NCBI GenBank assembly: GCA_030424865.1
Contig: JAUHVR010000003.1
Location: forward strand, 248,001-312,000
Reading direction: 5' to 3'
Origin: Alphaproteobacteria bacterium
GTDB taxonomy: Bacteria > Pseudomonadota > Alphaproteobacteria > Rhodobacterales > Rhodobacteraceae
DNA length: 64,000 bases
Both the position numbers and the translations under genes were made by a program. The notes below the pieces were generated by a model, which ran no database searches, was not told where the DNA came from, and saw only the letters and a program-made list of their open reading frames with translations. Shown piece by piece: positions 51,956-60,534 of the stretch. Numbering within the stretch: position 1 is the stretch's first letter; every line of letters starts with the position of its first letter.

Positions 51956-53488
51956 ATGAGACCGACACAGCAGGCCCGCGCGGCCACCCTTCTGACGGTG
52001 CCCCAGCTTTTTGAAAAGCAGGCGCGCATTCGCGGGGACAAAATCGCCTGCACGATGGGCGACACCCGGATGAGCTATCAAGAGCTGAATACCCGGGCGA
52101 CCCGGCTGGCGAATGCGCTTCTCGCGCAGGGGGTGCACTATGGCGACCGGATCGCGCTGCTGAGCGAAAACGCCCCGGTTTTCGCAGAAGTTCTTTTGGC
52201 CGCGTCAAAAATCGGCGCGATTGTCGCCACGCAGAACTGGCGGCTCAGCGGGGCCGAACTGACCCATTGCCTGGATCTCGTTGATCCCGCCCTTTGCCTT
52301 GTGTCGTCCCAGTTCCGGTCAAACTACGACGACGCAACGCAGGGCCGTTTCAAAACCATCGATCTTGACACCGACTATGCCGCGCTTGTGCAATCCGGCG
52401 CGGCCACGCCCCTCACAACCCCCATTGATCCCGAGGACGGTTTGTTGATCGTCTATACCTCCGGGACAACCGGGCTGCCGAAAGCGGCGCTGATCTCGCA
52501 CCGCGCGCTGATCGCCCGGGCGCAGCAATACTGCACCGAGTTCGGGATTGATCCCGACGATCTGTTCTATGCCTATTCGCCGATGTTCCACATCGCCTCT
52601 GCCGATCTGGTACTGGCAACGCTCATGATCGGTGGATCGGTGGTGATTTCCGGCGGTCTGGACCCCGCTCTTTTGCGAGAGCTGCTGGCCACACGGAAAC
52701 TCTCGAACCTGATCTTTTTCCCCGGCATGGTGGACCAGGTTCTGTCTGAACTGGCCAAGATGGACCGCCCCGTGCGCGGCCTCAAGAAATTCGGCGCGCT
52801 GGCCGATCTTTTCCCGCCGCACCAGATCGCGGCGATGACACAAGCGGTCAACACCCCGTTCTGCAACACCTTCGCATCGACGGAAACCGGGATGATGCCC
52901 GCCTGCGGTGGCCGGATTCCCATCGGGGAAGAGCCGGACAGCTTTGCCAAGACCGAAAGCAACTTCTGTCTGGTCCGGCTGGTGGACGATGCCGGCGGTG
53001 ATGTGGCGGACGGCGAAACCGGAGAGCTTATCTGCCGGGGGCCAACCCTCTTTTCCGGATATTGGCGCAACGAAGCGGCGACAGAAGAGGCCTTTGCCGG
53101 AGGCTGGTATCACACCGGAGACCTGTTTCGCCGCAATCCGGACGGAACGCTCGACTACGTGGATCGCAAGAAATACCTCGTGAAATCCGGCGGCGAAAAC
53201 ATCTACCCCGCCGAAATCGAACGCGTCGTGATGCAAAGACCCGAGATCGACGAGGCGCTGGTCGTGCGGCGCGCGGATGCGACATGGGGCGAAGTCCCGG
53301 TGCTTGTGGCGACGCGCAATACCGAGACACTCACCGGCGAGGCGCTGCAGAACCATTGCCGCGAAACGATGGCGCGGTACAAATGCCCCAAGGCCGTGTT
53401 TTTCGTGCCTGCTGCGTTCTGGCCTCGCAACAACACGGGCAAGATCCTGCGCCGAGAGGTCGAGGAGTGGGTCAAGGCGCAGGGCTGA
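51956..53488 (+). CDS. Acyl-CoA synthetase (ANL superfamily, AMP-forming)
   Basis: Ligase of 510 aa that activates a carboxylic acid to its CoA thioester via an acyl-AMP. Motifs are YTSGTTGLPKAALISH (ATP-binding loop), YHTGDLFRRNPDG, the hinge DRKKYLVKSGGENIYPAEIE and the C-terminal catalytic Lys in NNTGKILRREVEE. It presumably performs the first step for the acid degraded by the dehydrogenase pair, crotonases and thiolase-fold protein around it. ATG follows a weak GGGGATTATC leader. Confidence 0.87.
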   Translation: MRPTQQARAATLLTVPQLFEKQARIRGDKIACTMGDTRMSYQELNTRATRLANALLAQGVHYGDRIALLSENAPVFAEVLLAASKIGAIVATQNWRLSGAELTHCLDLVDPALCLVSSQFRSNYDDATQGRFKTIDLDTDYAALVQSGAATPLTTPIDPEDGLLIVYTSGTTGLPKAALISHRALIARAQQYCTEFGIDPDDLFYAYSPMFHIASADLVLATLMIGGSVVISGGLDPALLRELLATRKLSNLIFFPGMVDQVLSELAKMDRPVRGLKKFGALADLFPPHQIAAMTQAVNTPFCNTFASTETGMMPACGGRIPIGEEPDSFAKTESNFCLVRLVDDAGGDVADGETGELICRGPTLFSGYWRNEAATEEAFAGGWYHTGDLFRRNPDGTLDYVDRKKYLVKSGGENIYPAEIERVVMQRPEIDEALVVRRADATWGEVPVLVATRNTETLTGEALQNHCRETMARYKCPKAVFFVPAAFWPRNNTGKILRREVEEWVKAQG

Positions 53489-53514
53489 GCCGCGTGCCCC
53501 TGCCCTGCCGGTGA

Positions 53515-54264
53515 TCAACCCTTGTCGAAAAAGGCGCTGACCGCTCGCGTGGCTTCATCATTCTTTCCCGCCCTTGAACGGGCGGTATAGGCCATGGCCT
53601 CTTCCAGCGCCGCAATGCGCGGCTTCTGAAACCAGGCCTTCATATAGCCAAAGGCTTCGGGCGGCATCTGCGCATAGGTTTCGATGGCCCGGGTCGCCTG
53701 TTCTTCAAGATCGCCCCCGGTCACCACAGTACAGGGCGCACCTCGCTGGGCGATTTCAGCCGCGCTCATGACACGGGCCGTCAAAAGCATGTCCCGTGCA
53801 AGTGAGGCCGAGGCACTGTGTTCCACGATGCTTCCCGCGATGGGGGACCCGATTCCGATCTTGACTTCGGGCAATTGAAAACTGGCTGTCGTGTCCGCCA
53901 TAATCTGATCACAGCACAGGGCATTCAGTACCGCTCCGCCAATCATCCGCCCCCTTGCAAGGGTGACGATGGGGCGCGGACAGCGCAACGTCGCAAGCGC
54001 AAGATCCGTGATGATCGCCGTCCGGTATTCGCTTGCCTGTTGATCATCGAGCCCATCCGGACGCTTTAAATCAACCCCGCCCGAGAACAGGTCATCCGAG
54101 CTTGAAAACCAGATCAGCCCTTTCAAATCGGACCTTTGGGACAATTCATCAAGCGCTTCGACATAGCGATCTGTCAGCGCGCGAGATATTGAATTTGCCT
54201 TCGTCTCCCTGTTGATTTGAGCCCACAGGATATTGTCGCGCTCGCTCACGATCAGATCAGTCAT
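53515..54264 (-). CDS. Enoyl-CoA hydratase/isomerase family protein
   Basis: Crotonase-fold protein of 249 aa. The oxyanion-hole segments are DLFSGGVDLKRP and RGRMIGGAVLNALCCDQIMA. The canonical catalytic glutamates are not obvious (LPEVKIGIG carries the second one), so isomerase or hydrolase activity is possible. It converges on the CoA ligase gene with a 26-bp gap and is divergent from the acyl-CoA dehydrogenase pair across the 40-bp palindrome. Confidence 0.78.
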   Translation of the reverse strand: MTDLIVSERDNILWAQINRETKANSISRALTDRYVEALDELSQRSDLKGLIWFSSSDDLFSGGVDLKRPDGLDDQQASEYRTAIITDLALATLRCPRPIVTLARGRMIGGAVLNALCCDQIMADTTASFQLPEVKIGIGSPIAGSIVEHSASASLARDMLLTARVMSAAEIAQRGAPCTVVTGGDLEEQATRAIETYAQMPPEAFGYMKAWFQKPRIAALEEAMAYTARSRAGKNDEATRAVSAFFDKG

Positions 54265-54343
54265 TTTGGTCCTTTTGATTCAAGGCCGTTCAGGCCCACC
54301 CACTGGGGCAAACAAGACAGCCAAACATGTCGAAAGTTCAAGT

Positions 54344-54383
54344 CATGTAAAACGCCAACTGTTGACAGTAGGCGTTTTACATG
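54344..54383. promoter_or_regulatory. 40-bp palindrome containing ACTGT-NN-ACAGT operator copy 3
   Basis: The core ACTGT-TG-ACAGT (54358-54369) is nested within outer arms CATGTAAAACGCC and GGCGTTTTACATG that are exact complements; only one A-A position fails to pair. It is located in the divergent promoter of the crotonase and acyl-CoA dehydrogenase genes, 33 bp before the latter's start. Confidence 0.7.
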
Positions 54384-54415
54384 GTTCTTAGAACCCGAGC
54401 AAGAGGAGGATCATA

Positions 54416-55522
54416 GTGAATTTCGACTTCCCGGATGAAGTCAAAGCCATGCAAATTCAGGCTGATGACTATCTGACCCAAACAAATGCACGCGCCGCGG
54501 CGCGTCACGTGATCGAAGGCGCGCCAAGCGCCGCGCGCCGGGATTGGGCCGAAATGGCACAGATGGGTTGGACCGGGTTGATCATTCCCGAACACCTTGG
54601 TGGCAACGACATCGGGTATATCGCACAATGTGCGCTGGCCTATGAACTGGGCCGCCATGTCAGCCCTGCCCCGATGGCCTCGTCCATCTATCTCGTGGCC
54701 GAAGCGCTGGTGCGCTATGGGTCGGACGCGCAGAAACAGAAGTGGCTGCCCGCGCTGGCAGAAGGCCGCATCTCGGCCTGTTTCGCCGAGGCCGAGGGCC
54801 TGTCGCAGGGGCGCGGTGATCTGTGCGCAGCCCAAGTGGCGAACGGGGTGCTTTCCGGCGTTAAAAAGCCCGTCCCCGACGGGATGGATGCCGAACTTGC
54901 GCTTGTTGTTGCGCAGGAAGACGGCGAAACCGGGCTCTACCTCGTTGAACTGCAGGCGTCCGGCGTGACGCGACAGGTGGTACAAACCATCGAGGGCATC
55001 CGGGAACACGCCGCGATCACCTTTGACAAGGCCGAGGTCGATCTGCTGGTCCGCGGCCAAACCGCCCTGACGGACATCAAACAACGCGCCGCGGTTTGCA
55101 TCGCTTTCGAACAAGTCGGCGGGGCGCAGGCCTGTCTTGATATGGCCGTCGCCTTTGCCAAGGAACGTTTTGCTTTTGGCCGCGCCATCGGGTCCTTTCA
55201 GGCCATCAAACACAAGCTGGCCGATATGTTCGTAGCGATCGAATTGGCGCGCTCAAACGCTTATTTCGCCGCCTGGGCCTTGTCGACGGACGCCCGCGAA
55301 CTGCCGGTTGCCGCCGCCACCGCCCGGCTCAGCGCCGGCAAAGCCTATTGGCTGGCTGCCAAGGAAAATGTGCAGACCCATGGCGGCCTCGGCTTCACAT
55401 GGGAACTGGACTGCCACCTCTACTATCGCCGTCACAAGGCCCTCAAGCTTCTACTGGGCGGCAATCGCGTTTGGGAAAACCGTCTGATTGACGGTCTGAA
55501 ATCTGGTCTGGTTGAGCTTTGA
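54416..55522 (+). CDS. Acyl-CoA dehydrogenase, short partner subunit
   Basis: ACAD-family protein of 368 aa. Recognised from MGWTGLIIPEHLGGNDIGY, FAFGRAIGSFQAIKHKLADM and QTHGGLGFTWELDCHLYYRRHK. The usual catalytic Glu/EGT motif at the C terminus is missing, as in the non-catalytic partner of heteromeric acyl-CoA dehydrogenases used for bulky (for example steroid side-chain) substrates. GTG start with AAGAGGAGG upstream. The second dehydrogenase gene follows after 9 bp. Confidence 0.85.
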   Translation: MNFDFPDEVKAMQIQADDYLTQTNARAAARHVIEGAPSAARRDWAEMAQMGWTGLIIPEHLGGNDIGYIAQCALAYELGRHVSPAPMASSIYLVAEALVRYGSDAQKQKWLPALAEGRISACFAEAEGLSQGRGDLCAAQVANGVLSGVKKPVPDGMDAELALVVAQEDGETGLYLVELQASGVTRQVVQTIEGIREHAAITFDKAEVDLLVRGQTALTDIKQRAAVCIAFEQVGGAQACLDMAVAFAKERFAFGRAIGSFQAIKHKLADMFVAIELARSNAYFAAWALSTDARELPVAAATARLSAGKAYWLAAKENVQTHGGLGFTWELDCHLYYRRHKALKLLLGGNRVWENRLIDGLKSGLVEL

Positions 55523-55531
55523 GAACACAAA

Positions 55532-56773
55532 ATGGATTTTCGTGACACGCCGGAAGGCGCAGAATATCGCAAAAAGGCGCGGGCCTTCCTGGAACAGCAT
55601 GCCCAGCTGGAACCGCCTGATTCAGGCCGCGGATACCGCGACGGCAATGATGACCCCGCCGCCCTGGAACGGGCGCGGGAGTGGCAGCGCATCAAGGCGG
55701 ATGCGGGCTATGCCGGGATCACATGGCCCAGGGAATATGCCGGTCAGGGGGGCACCACCCTTGAACAAATCATCTATGAACAGGAAGAAGCGCAGTTCGA
55801 CATCCCGCGCGGCAACTTCTTTTACATCGGCCTTGGCTGGGCCATGCCAACCCTGTTCCAGTGGTCCAACAAGGAAGAGATCCTCAAACACGCCGGAAAA
55901 GTCCTGCGCGGCGACGAAATCTGGTGTCAGCTCTTCTCGGAGCCGGCGGGCGGGTCTGATCTGGCGGCCCTGCGCACCAAGGCCGTGCGCGACGGCGATG
56001 ACTGGATCATCAATGGCCAGAAAATCTGGACCTCCGGCGGTCAGTACTCCGACTTCGGGATCCTAGTGGCCCGAAACGACACCACGCAGGCCAAACACAA
56101 GGGGCTGACCTGCTTCATCCTCGATATGAAAAGCCCCGGTGTCGAGGTGCGCCCGATCCGGCAGATGTCCGGGGATTCCCACTTCAACGAGGTGTTTTTC
56201 GACAATGTCCGGATCCCGGACAGCCGCCGCCTGGGAGAGGTCGGAGACGGCTGGAAAGTCGCCATGACCACGCTCATGAACGAGCGTTACAACCTGGTTG
56301 AACTCGTCCCCCCGGATTTCGAACAGATTTTCCACCTGGCGCAGAACACCGTTCTGGAAAGCGGTCCTGCACTGGATGATCCGGCGATCCGCGAAAAGCT
56401 GGCCGATCTTTATTGCCGGGCGCAGGGGATGACATACACCAATTTCCGCACGATGTCGGCCCTGTCCCAGGGGAAAACCCCGGGGCCGGAGGTGTCGATC
56501 GGCAAATTGGTCAATTCGGGCCGCTTGCAGGAATCGGCGGATCTCGGGTCCGACCTTTTCGAGCAAAGCGGGATGCTGATGGAAGAGGACATGCCCATGC
56601 GGGCGCTGTTCCAGCGGGCCTATCTCTATTCGCCGGGCTGGAGACTTGGCGGCGGGACGGATGAAATTCTGCGCAACACCATTGCCGAACGCGTTCTGGG
56701 GCTGCCGCAGGACGTGCGCCTGGACAAGGGCGTGGCCTTCAAGGACATCCCGACCGGCCCCACCGGAAATTGA
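55532..56773 (+). CDS. Acyl-CoA dehydrogenase, catalytic partner subunit
   Basis: ACAD of 413 aa of the FadE29/ChsE2-like type. FAD and substrate segments are YAGITWPREYAGQGGTTLEQ, CQLFSEPAGGSDLAAL, GQKIWTSGGQYSDFGILVAR, MSGDSHFNEVFFDNVRIP and the C-terminal GGTDEILRNTIAERVLGLP. Tandem arrangement with a shorter ACAD suggests a heterotetramer oxidising an acyl-CoA, electrons passing to ETF. The TRAP transporter genes follow on the same strand 82 bp later. Confidence 0.87.
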   Translation: MDFRDTPEGAEYRKKARAFLEQHAQLEPPDSGRGYRDGNDDPAALERAREWQRIKADAGYAGITWPREYAGQGGTTLEQIIYEQEEAQFDIPRGNFFYIGLGWAMPTLFQWSNKEEILKHAGKVLRGDEIWCQLFSEPAGGSDLAALRTKAVRDGDDWIINGQKIWTSGGQYSDFGILVARNDTTQAKHKGLTCFILDMKSPGVEVRPIRQMSGDSHFNEVFFDNVRIPDSRRLGEVGDGWKVAMTTLMNERYNLVELVPPDFEQIFHLAQNTVLESGPALDDPAIREKLADLYCRAQGMTYTNFRTMSALSQGKTPGPEVSIGKLVNSGRLQESADLGSDLFEQSGMLMEEDMPMRALFQRAYLYSPGWRLGGGTDEILRNTIAERVLGLPQDVRLDKGVAFKDIPTGPTGN

Positions 56774-56855
56774 CGAGCGCAGGTCCGCCACAGCGCGGGC
56801 CTGGCACACCCTTGGCGGCGCACTGGGCCGCTGACAAATCCCCAGGGAGGACAAA

Positions 56856-57959
56856 ATGAAGAAACTATCCAAAACCCTCGCGGTCTCGGCAACGGTGACG
56901 GCGGCATTGGCTGGCGGCGCTCAGGCTGGCGATCTGTTGTACTCAACCTTTCTGCCGTCCGGGCATCACCTGACCAAGAACGTGTTCGTGCCTTTTGCCG
57001 ACGCGGTTCGAGAGGCGACCAACGGTTCGGTCGATATTGAGGTTGTGCCCGGCGGCGCTTTGGCCGGCGCGCGCGAAACCCTGAATGCCATCGAGGATGG
57101 CACAGTGGACGCGGGGTATGTCATTGATATTTATACCCCATCGCAGCTGCCGCAGACCGCGCTTCTGGCGGATTTGGCCCTGCAGGTCGGCGACGCAAAG
57201 GCGGCCACAGCAGCGATGAATGAAACCGTGCTGCTGGATTGTGCGGAATGCCGCGACTCGCTGACCAAACACAATGTGATACCGCTTGGCTATGTGTCGA
57301 CCTCGACCTACCACATGTATTGCACATCGCCCGTCACGTCGCTGGAAGATGTCAAAGGCAAGCGGTTCCGCGCAACCAGCGCCTGGGCGCCCCTGATCGA
57401 AAACCTAGGCGGCACACCGGTCTCGGTCCCGACCTCCGAGTTGTTCGAAGGCCTTCAGCGCGGCGTGCTGGATTGCTCGGTCGGGCCGGTGTCGCACCTT
57501 CAAAGCTACTCTCTGTTTGATCTGGTCACCCATGTCAGCGCCATGCCGATTGGGGCCTATTTCGGATCCCTGGTGCTCAACATGCGCAAGGAAAGCTGGG
57601 ACGCCATGTCGGACAGCGACCGGGCTGCTCTCTTGGACGCCGCACCAACCTATGTCGCCGCAGGCATCTTCAGCTATGTTGGCAGTGCCGATACAGTCGC
57701 CGAAGAAGCCAAGGCCAAGGGGATTGTGTTTGACGATTCAGCAGATGACTTCAAAGCAGCCTTTGCCGCGCATAATGAAAGCGCTCTGAAAGCCGCCCTT
57801 GAGAAAGGGGCGAACAATGCCGCGATCAAAGATGCCGAGGCCCTGATCAACGCGTTCATCGAAAACCTCGAAAAATGGACTGCAATTGCAGCCGAAGTGG
57901 GGGATGATCAGGCGGCCTATGAACAGGCCCTGCGCGACGAAATCTATTCGAAACTCTAA
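56856..57959 (+). CDS. TRAP transporter substrate-binding protein (DctP family)
   Basis: Periplasmic receptor of 367 aa with a signal peptide ending GGAQAGD. DctP features: STFLPSGHHLTKNVFVPFADAV, GALAGARETLNAIEDGTVDAGYV and VKGKRFRATSAWAPLIENLGGTPVSVP. GGGAGG precedes the ATG. It comes after the acyl-CoA dehydrogenase pair and before dctQ and dctM, so it likely captures the acid that the neighbouring ligase activates. Confidence 0.87.
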   Translation: MKKLSKTLAVSATVTAALAGGAQAGDLLYSTFLPSGHHLTKNVFVPFADAVREATNGSVDIEVVPGGALAGARETLNAIEDGTVDAGYVIDIYTPSQLPQTALLADLALQVGDAKAATAAMNETVLLDCAECRDSLTKHNVIPLGYVSTSTYHMYCTSPVTSLEDVKGKRFRATSAWAPLIENLGGTPVSVPTSELFEGLQRGVLDCSVGPVSHLQSYSLFDLVTHVSAMPIGAYFGSLVLNMRKESWDAMSDSDRAALLDAAPTYVAAGIFSYVGSADTVAEEAKAKGIVFDDSADDFKAAFAAHNESALKAALEKGANNAAIKDAEALINAFIENLEKWTAIAAEVGDDQAAYEQALRDEIYSKL

Positions 57960-57969
57960 ACCACAAATG

Positions 57970-57997
57970 CCCGGTGTGGTGTCACAGCCGCACCGGG
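57970..57997 (+). promoter_or_regulatory. Intercistronic hairpin between TRAP receptor and small permease genes
   Basis: CCCGGTGTGG and CCGCACCGGG pair as a 10-bp stem (one G-T wobble) around an 8-base loop, ending 18 bp before the dctQ start. No T-run follows. Confidence 0.5.
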
Positions 57998-58015
57998 ATC
58001 ACTTTCGGAGGGCCC

Positions 58016-58561
58016 ATGCTCACCACTCTGGATCGGGTCTTGAAGATCGCTGAAAAACCCCTGCTCGCTGTGGCGGGTTTTTTGATATTCTTCATGATGT
58101 TACACGTGGTTGCGGATGTTTTTGCGCGCTACGCCCTGCAAAAACCCATCACCGGCACGCTGGAGATCGTGTCGAACTACTACATGATCGCCATCGTTTT
58201 CCTGCCGCTCGCCCTGGTGCAGCGACAGAATTCACACATCAAGGTCGAGGTCTTTACCAGCCTCTTCGGCCCTCGGGTCGTGGCCGTATTCGACGTTGTC
58301 GCGACCGCGATTGCGATCGTCTATGTCGGGCTGATGGGATGGCTGGTCCTTTTTGAGGCCATAGAACACACCCTGATCCGCGAAGAGCTGGTTGTCGGGG
58401 TTTCGCTCATGCCGGTCTGGCCCGCGCGCTGGTTCGTGCCGGTTGGGGTCGTCTTCTTCCTGCTGTCCCTGCTGCTCAGCCTCGGGCTGCATCTGCGGAT
58501 CGCCCGCGGTCAGGACACGGCGCATACCGACGCCGAGAATACAACAAAAGGTGTCGATTGA
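58016..58561 (+). CDS. dctQ: TRAP transporter small permease (DctQ)
   Basis: Membrane protein of 181 aa with four hydrophobic helices and the small-subunit pattern HVVADVFARYALQKPITGTLE and LVQRQNSHIKVEVFTSLF. The ATG with CGGAGGG upstream is used. The stop overlaps the dctM start by one base (TGATG). It forms the membrane complex with DctM. Confidence 0.85.
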   Translation: MLTTLDRVLKIAEKPLLAVAGFLIFFMMLHVVADVFARYALQKPITGTLEIVSNYYMIAIVFLPLALVQRQNSHIKVEVFTSLFGPRVVAVFDVVATAIAIVYVGLMGWLVLFEAIEHTLIREELVVGVSLMPVWPARWFVPVGVVFFLLSLLLSLGLHLRIARGQDTAHTDAENTTKGVD

Positions 58562-59874
58562 TGGACAGATTGACCATCGGTTTCATTGGCGTCGGCGTGG
58601 CGCTGGTCCTGATGATGATCCGCGTGCCAATTGCCGTGGCGCTGGGCCTTGTGTCCGCCGTTGGCATCATTTTTGTGCGCGGCTCAGGCGCGGCCTTTGG
58701 CATTCTGGGGTCCGAGCCCTTCAACTTCGCCGCAAGCTGGACCCTGTCGGCCATCCCGATGTACCTGTTGATGGGGGCCTTTGCCTATCACGCAAAGATC
58801 ACAACCGCCCTGTTCGACGCGGCCCGCGTCTGGTTCGGGCGGTTGCCCGGCGGCATCGCCGTTGCAACCAACTTTGCCTGTGCGGGCTTTGCGGCGGTCT
58901 CTGGCTCCAGCCTCGCCACGGCGGCGGCCATGGGCCGGATCGCCATCCCGGAGATGCTTCGCCTCAACTACGACAAGGGGCTCGCGGCCGCCTCGGCGGC
59001 GGCAGGCGGCACATTGGGCGCGCTGATCCCGCCTTCAATCATGCTGGTGATCTTTGGCTGGCTGGCCGAGGTCTCGGTCGGACACCTTCTTATCGCAGGT
59101 GTCATCCCGGGATTGCTAACGGCGGTGATCTACGCGCTCATGATCATGCTGCGCTGCACCATCACGCCTGAACTGGCCCCGCGCCCGGCCGAGCGCCCCA
59201 CCTGGGGCGAGAAATTCGCCTCTCTTGGCCCGGTCTGGCCTGTGCCCTTCCTGGTCATCGCCGTTTTGCTCGGGATCTACACCGGTTTTGTGACCCCGAC
59301 CGAGGCAGGCGCGTTCGGCGCATTCGTCGTGTTCCTCATGGCCGTCGCCCGCCGCTCGCTGAGCTGGGCGAACTTCATGAGTTCCCTGCGAGAAGCGCTT
59401 GTCTCGACCTCCGGGATCTTTTTCATCGCCATCTCCGCGATCATCTTCACCCGGTTCCTGACCCTTGCGGGCTTGCCGAACTTCCTGTCGCAATTCGTCG
59501 CCGATGCCGGGCTTGCGCCCCTGACCATCGTTCTTGTGTCCTCGCTGATCTACCTTGTGTTGGGCATGTTTCTTGATCCGCTGGGCATCTTGCTGATCAC
59601 CCTGCCGATCCTCATCCCGGTTTATGAAGAGGCCGGCATCGATCTGGTCTGGATGGGCATCATCTTGGTGAAATACATCGAGATCGGCCTGCTGACGCCT
59701 CCGGTGGGACTGAACGTCTTTGTGGTCAAATCGGTTGTCGGCGACCGCATTCCCATCGGCAAGATCTTTGGCGGCATGTGGTGGTTCCTGCTGGCCGAAG
59801 CGATCATCATGGTCCTGTTGATCTCGTTTCCGCAAATCACCCTGTTCCTGCCGACCCTGATGATGGGCAACTAG
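58561..59874 (+). CDS. dctM: TRAP transporter large permease (DctM)
   Basis: Membrane protein of 437 aa with a dozen hydrophobic segments. DctM signatures are CAGFAAVSGSSLATAAAMGRI, AAAGGTLGALIPPSIMLVIFGW, LGMFLDPLGILLITLPILIP and LLTPPVGLNVFVVKSV. The ATG directly overlapping the dctQ stop is taken. It carries out Na+-coupled uptake of the acid delivered by the receptor encoded two genes upstream. Confidence 0.88.
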   Translation: MDRLTIGFIGVGVALVLMMIRVPIAVALGLVSAVGIIFVRGSGAAFGILGSEPFNFAASWTLSAIPMYLLMGAFAYHAKITTALFDAARVWFGRLPGGIAVATNFACAGFAAVSGSSLATAAAMGRIAIPEMLRLNYDKGLAAASAAAGGTLGALIPPSIMLVIFGWLAEVSVGHLLIAGVIPGLLTAVIYALMIMLRCTITPELAPRPAERPTWGEKFASLGPVWPVPFLVIAVLLGIYTGFVTPTEAGAFGAFVVFLMAVARRSLSWANFMSSLREALVSTSGIFFIAISAIIFTRFLTLAGLPNFLSQFVADAGLAPLTIVLVSSLIYLVLGMFLDPLGILLITLPILIPVYEEAGIDLVWMGIILVKYIEIGLLTPPVGLNVFVVKSVVGDRIPIGKIFGGMWWFLLAEAIIMVLLISFPQITLFLPTLMMGN

Positions 59875-60030
59875 GGTCCTTGGTCGCCATTGAAACTGGG
59901 AACGAGGCGGCTTAAGCTCAGACGGTCGCAGAAGGAGATTTATGCACAGAGGCTTCGATTGAACCGCACGTAGCGGCATCACTCGGCATATGGATGCCGA
60001 TCCTTTTTGCATGATTTCTGTGGAGTTCTC

Positions 60031-60483
60031 ATGAAGAACGCAAACGTAGTGATCCGGCCCTTTGACGCGGCAACGGATCTGAAAACGCTATCAAATATCT
60101 GGCTCGAAGCCTCGCTGAAGGCACATCCCTTCATCGGCGAGAAAAGACTGAATGAACAGCGCAAGATGATCGAGGAGGAGTATCTGCCAAAGGCGGAGAC
60201 TTCTGTGGCTTGCCTTAACGGAGAAACTGTTGGCTTCATCAGCCTTCTGGGATGTTTCATTGGCGGGATTTTCATCGCGCCAGACCGGCAAGGTCTTGGT
60301 ATCGGGCGAAGGCTTATCGCCGACGCCCTGACCCGGAAGGGCGAACTTTCCCTTGAGGTCTATACCGAAAATGAACAAGCCGTCCGCTTTTACAGGACGC
60401 TAGGGTTTCAAGAGGTTTCCCGGCGTTCTATCGACGACTTCGGGTTTCCGTTCCCGAATGCGGCGCTCATTCTAAAGACCTGA
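60031..60483 (+). CDS. GNAT-family N-acetyltransferase
   Basis: Acetyltransferase of 150 aa. The acetyl-CoA loop is IAPDRQGLGIGRRLIADAL, followed by LEVYTENEQAVRFYRTLGF, as in YjaB/PhnO-type enzymes. GGAG precedes the ATG. Its base composition is less GC-rich than the surrounding catabolic genes and it appears unrelated to them. Substrate unknown. Confidence 0.8.
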   Translation: MKNANVVIRPFDAATDLKTLSNIWLEASLKAHPFIGEKRLNEQRKMIEEEYLPKAETSVACLNGETVGFISLLGCFIGGIFIAPDRQGLGIGRRLIADALTRKGELSLEVYTENEQAVRFYRTLGFQEVSRRSIDDFGFPFPNAALILKT

Positions 60484-60534
60484 AAAATGGTCTGGCGGAG
60501 CTATTCTCTGCCAGACCATATTCGCAATAGTCTC

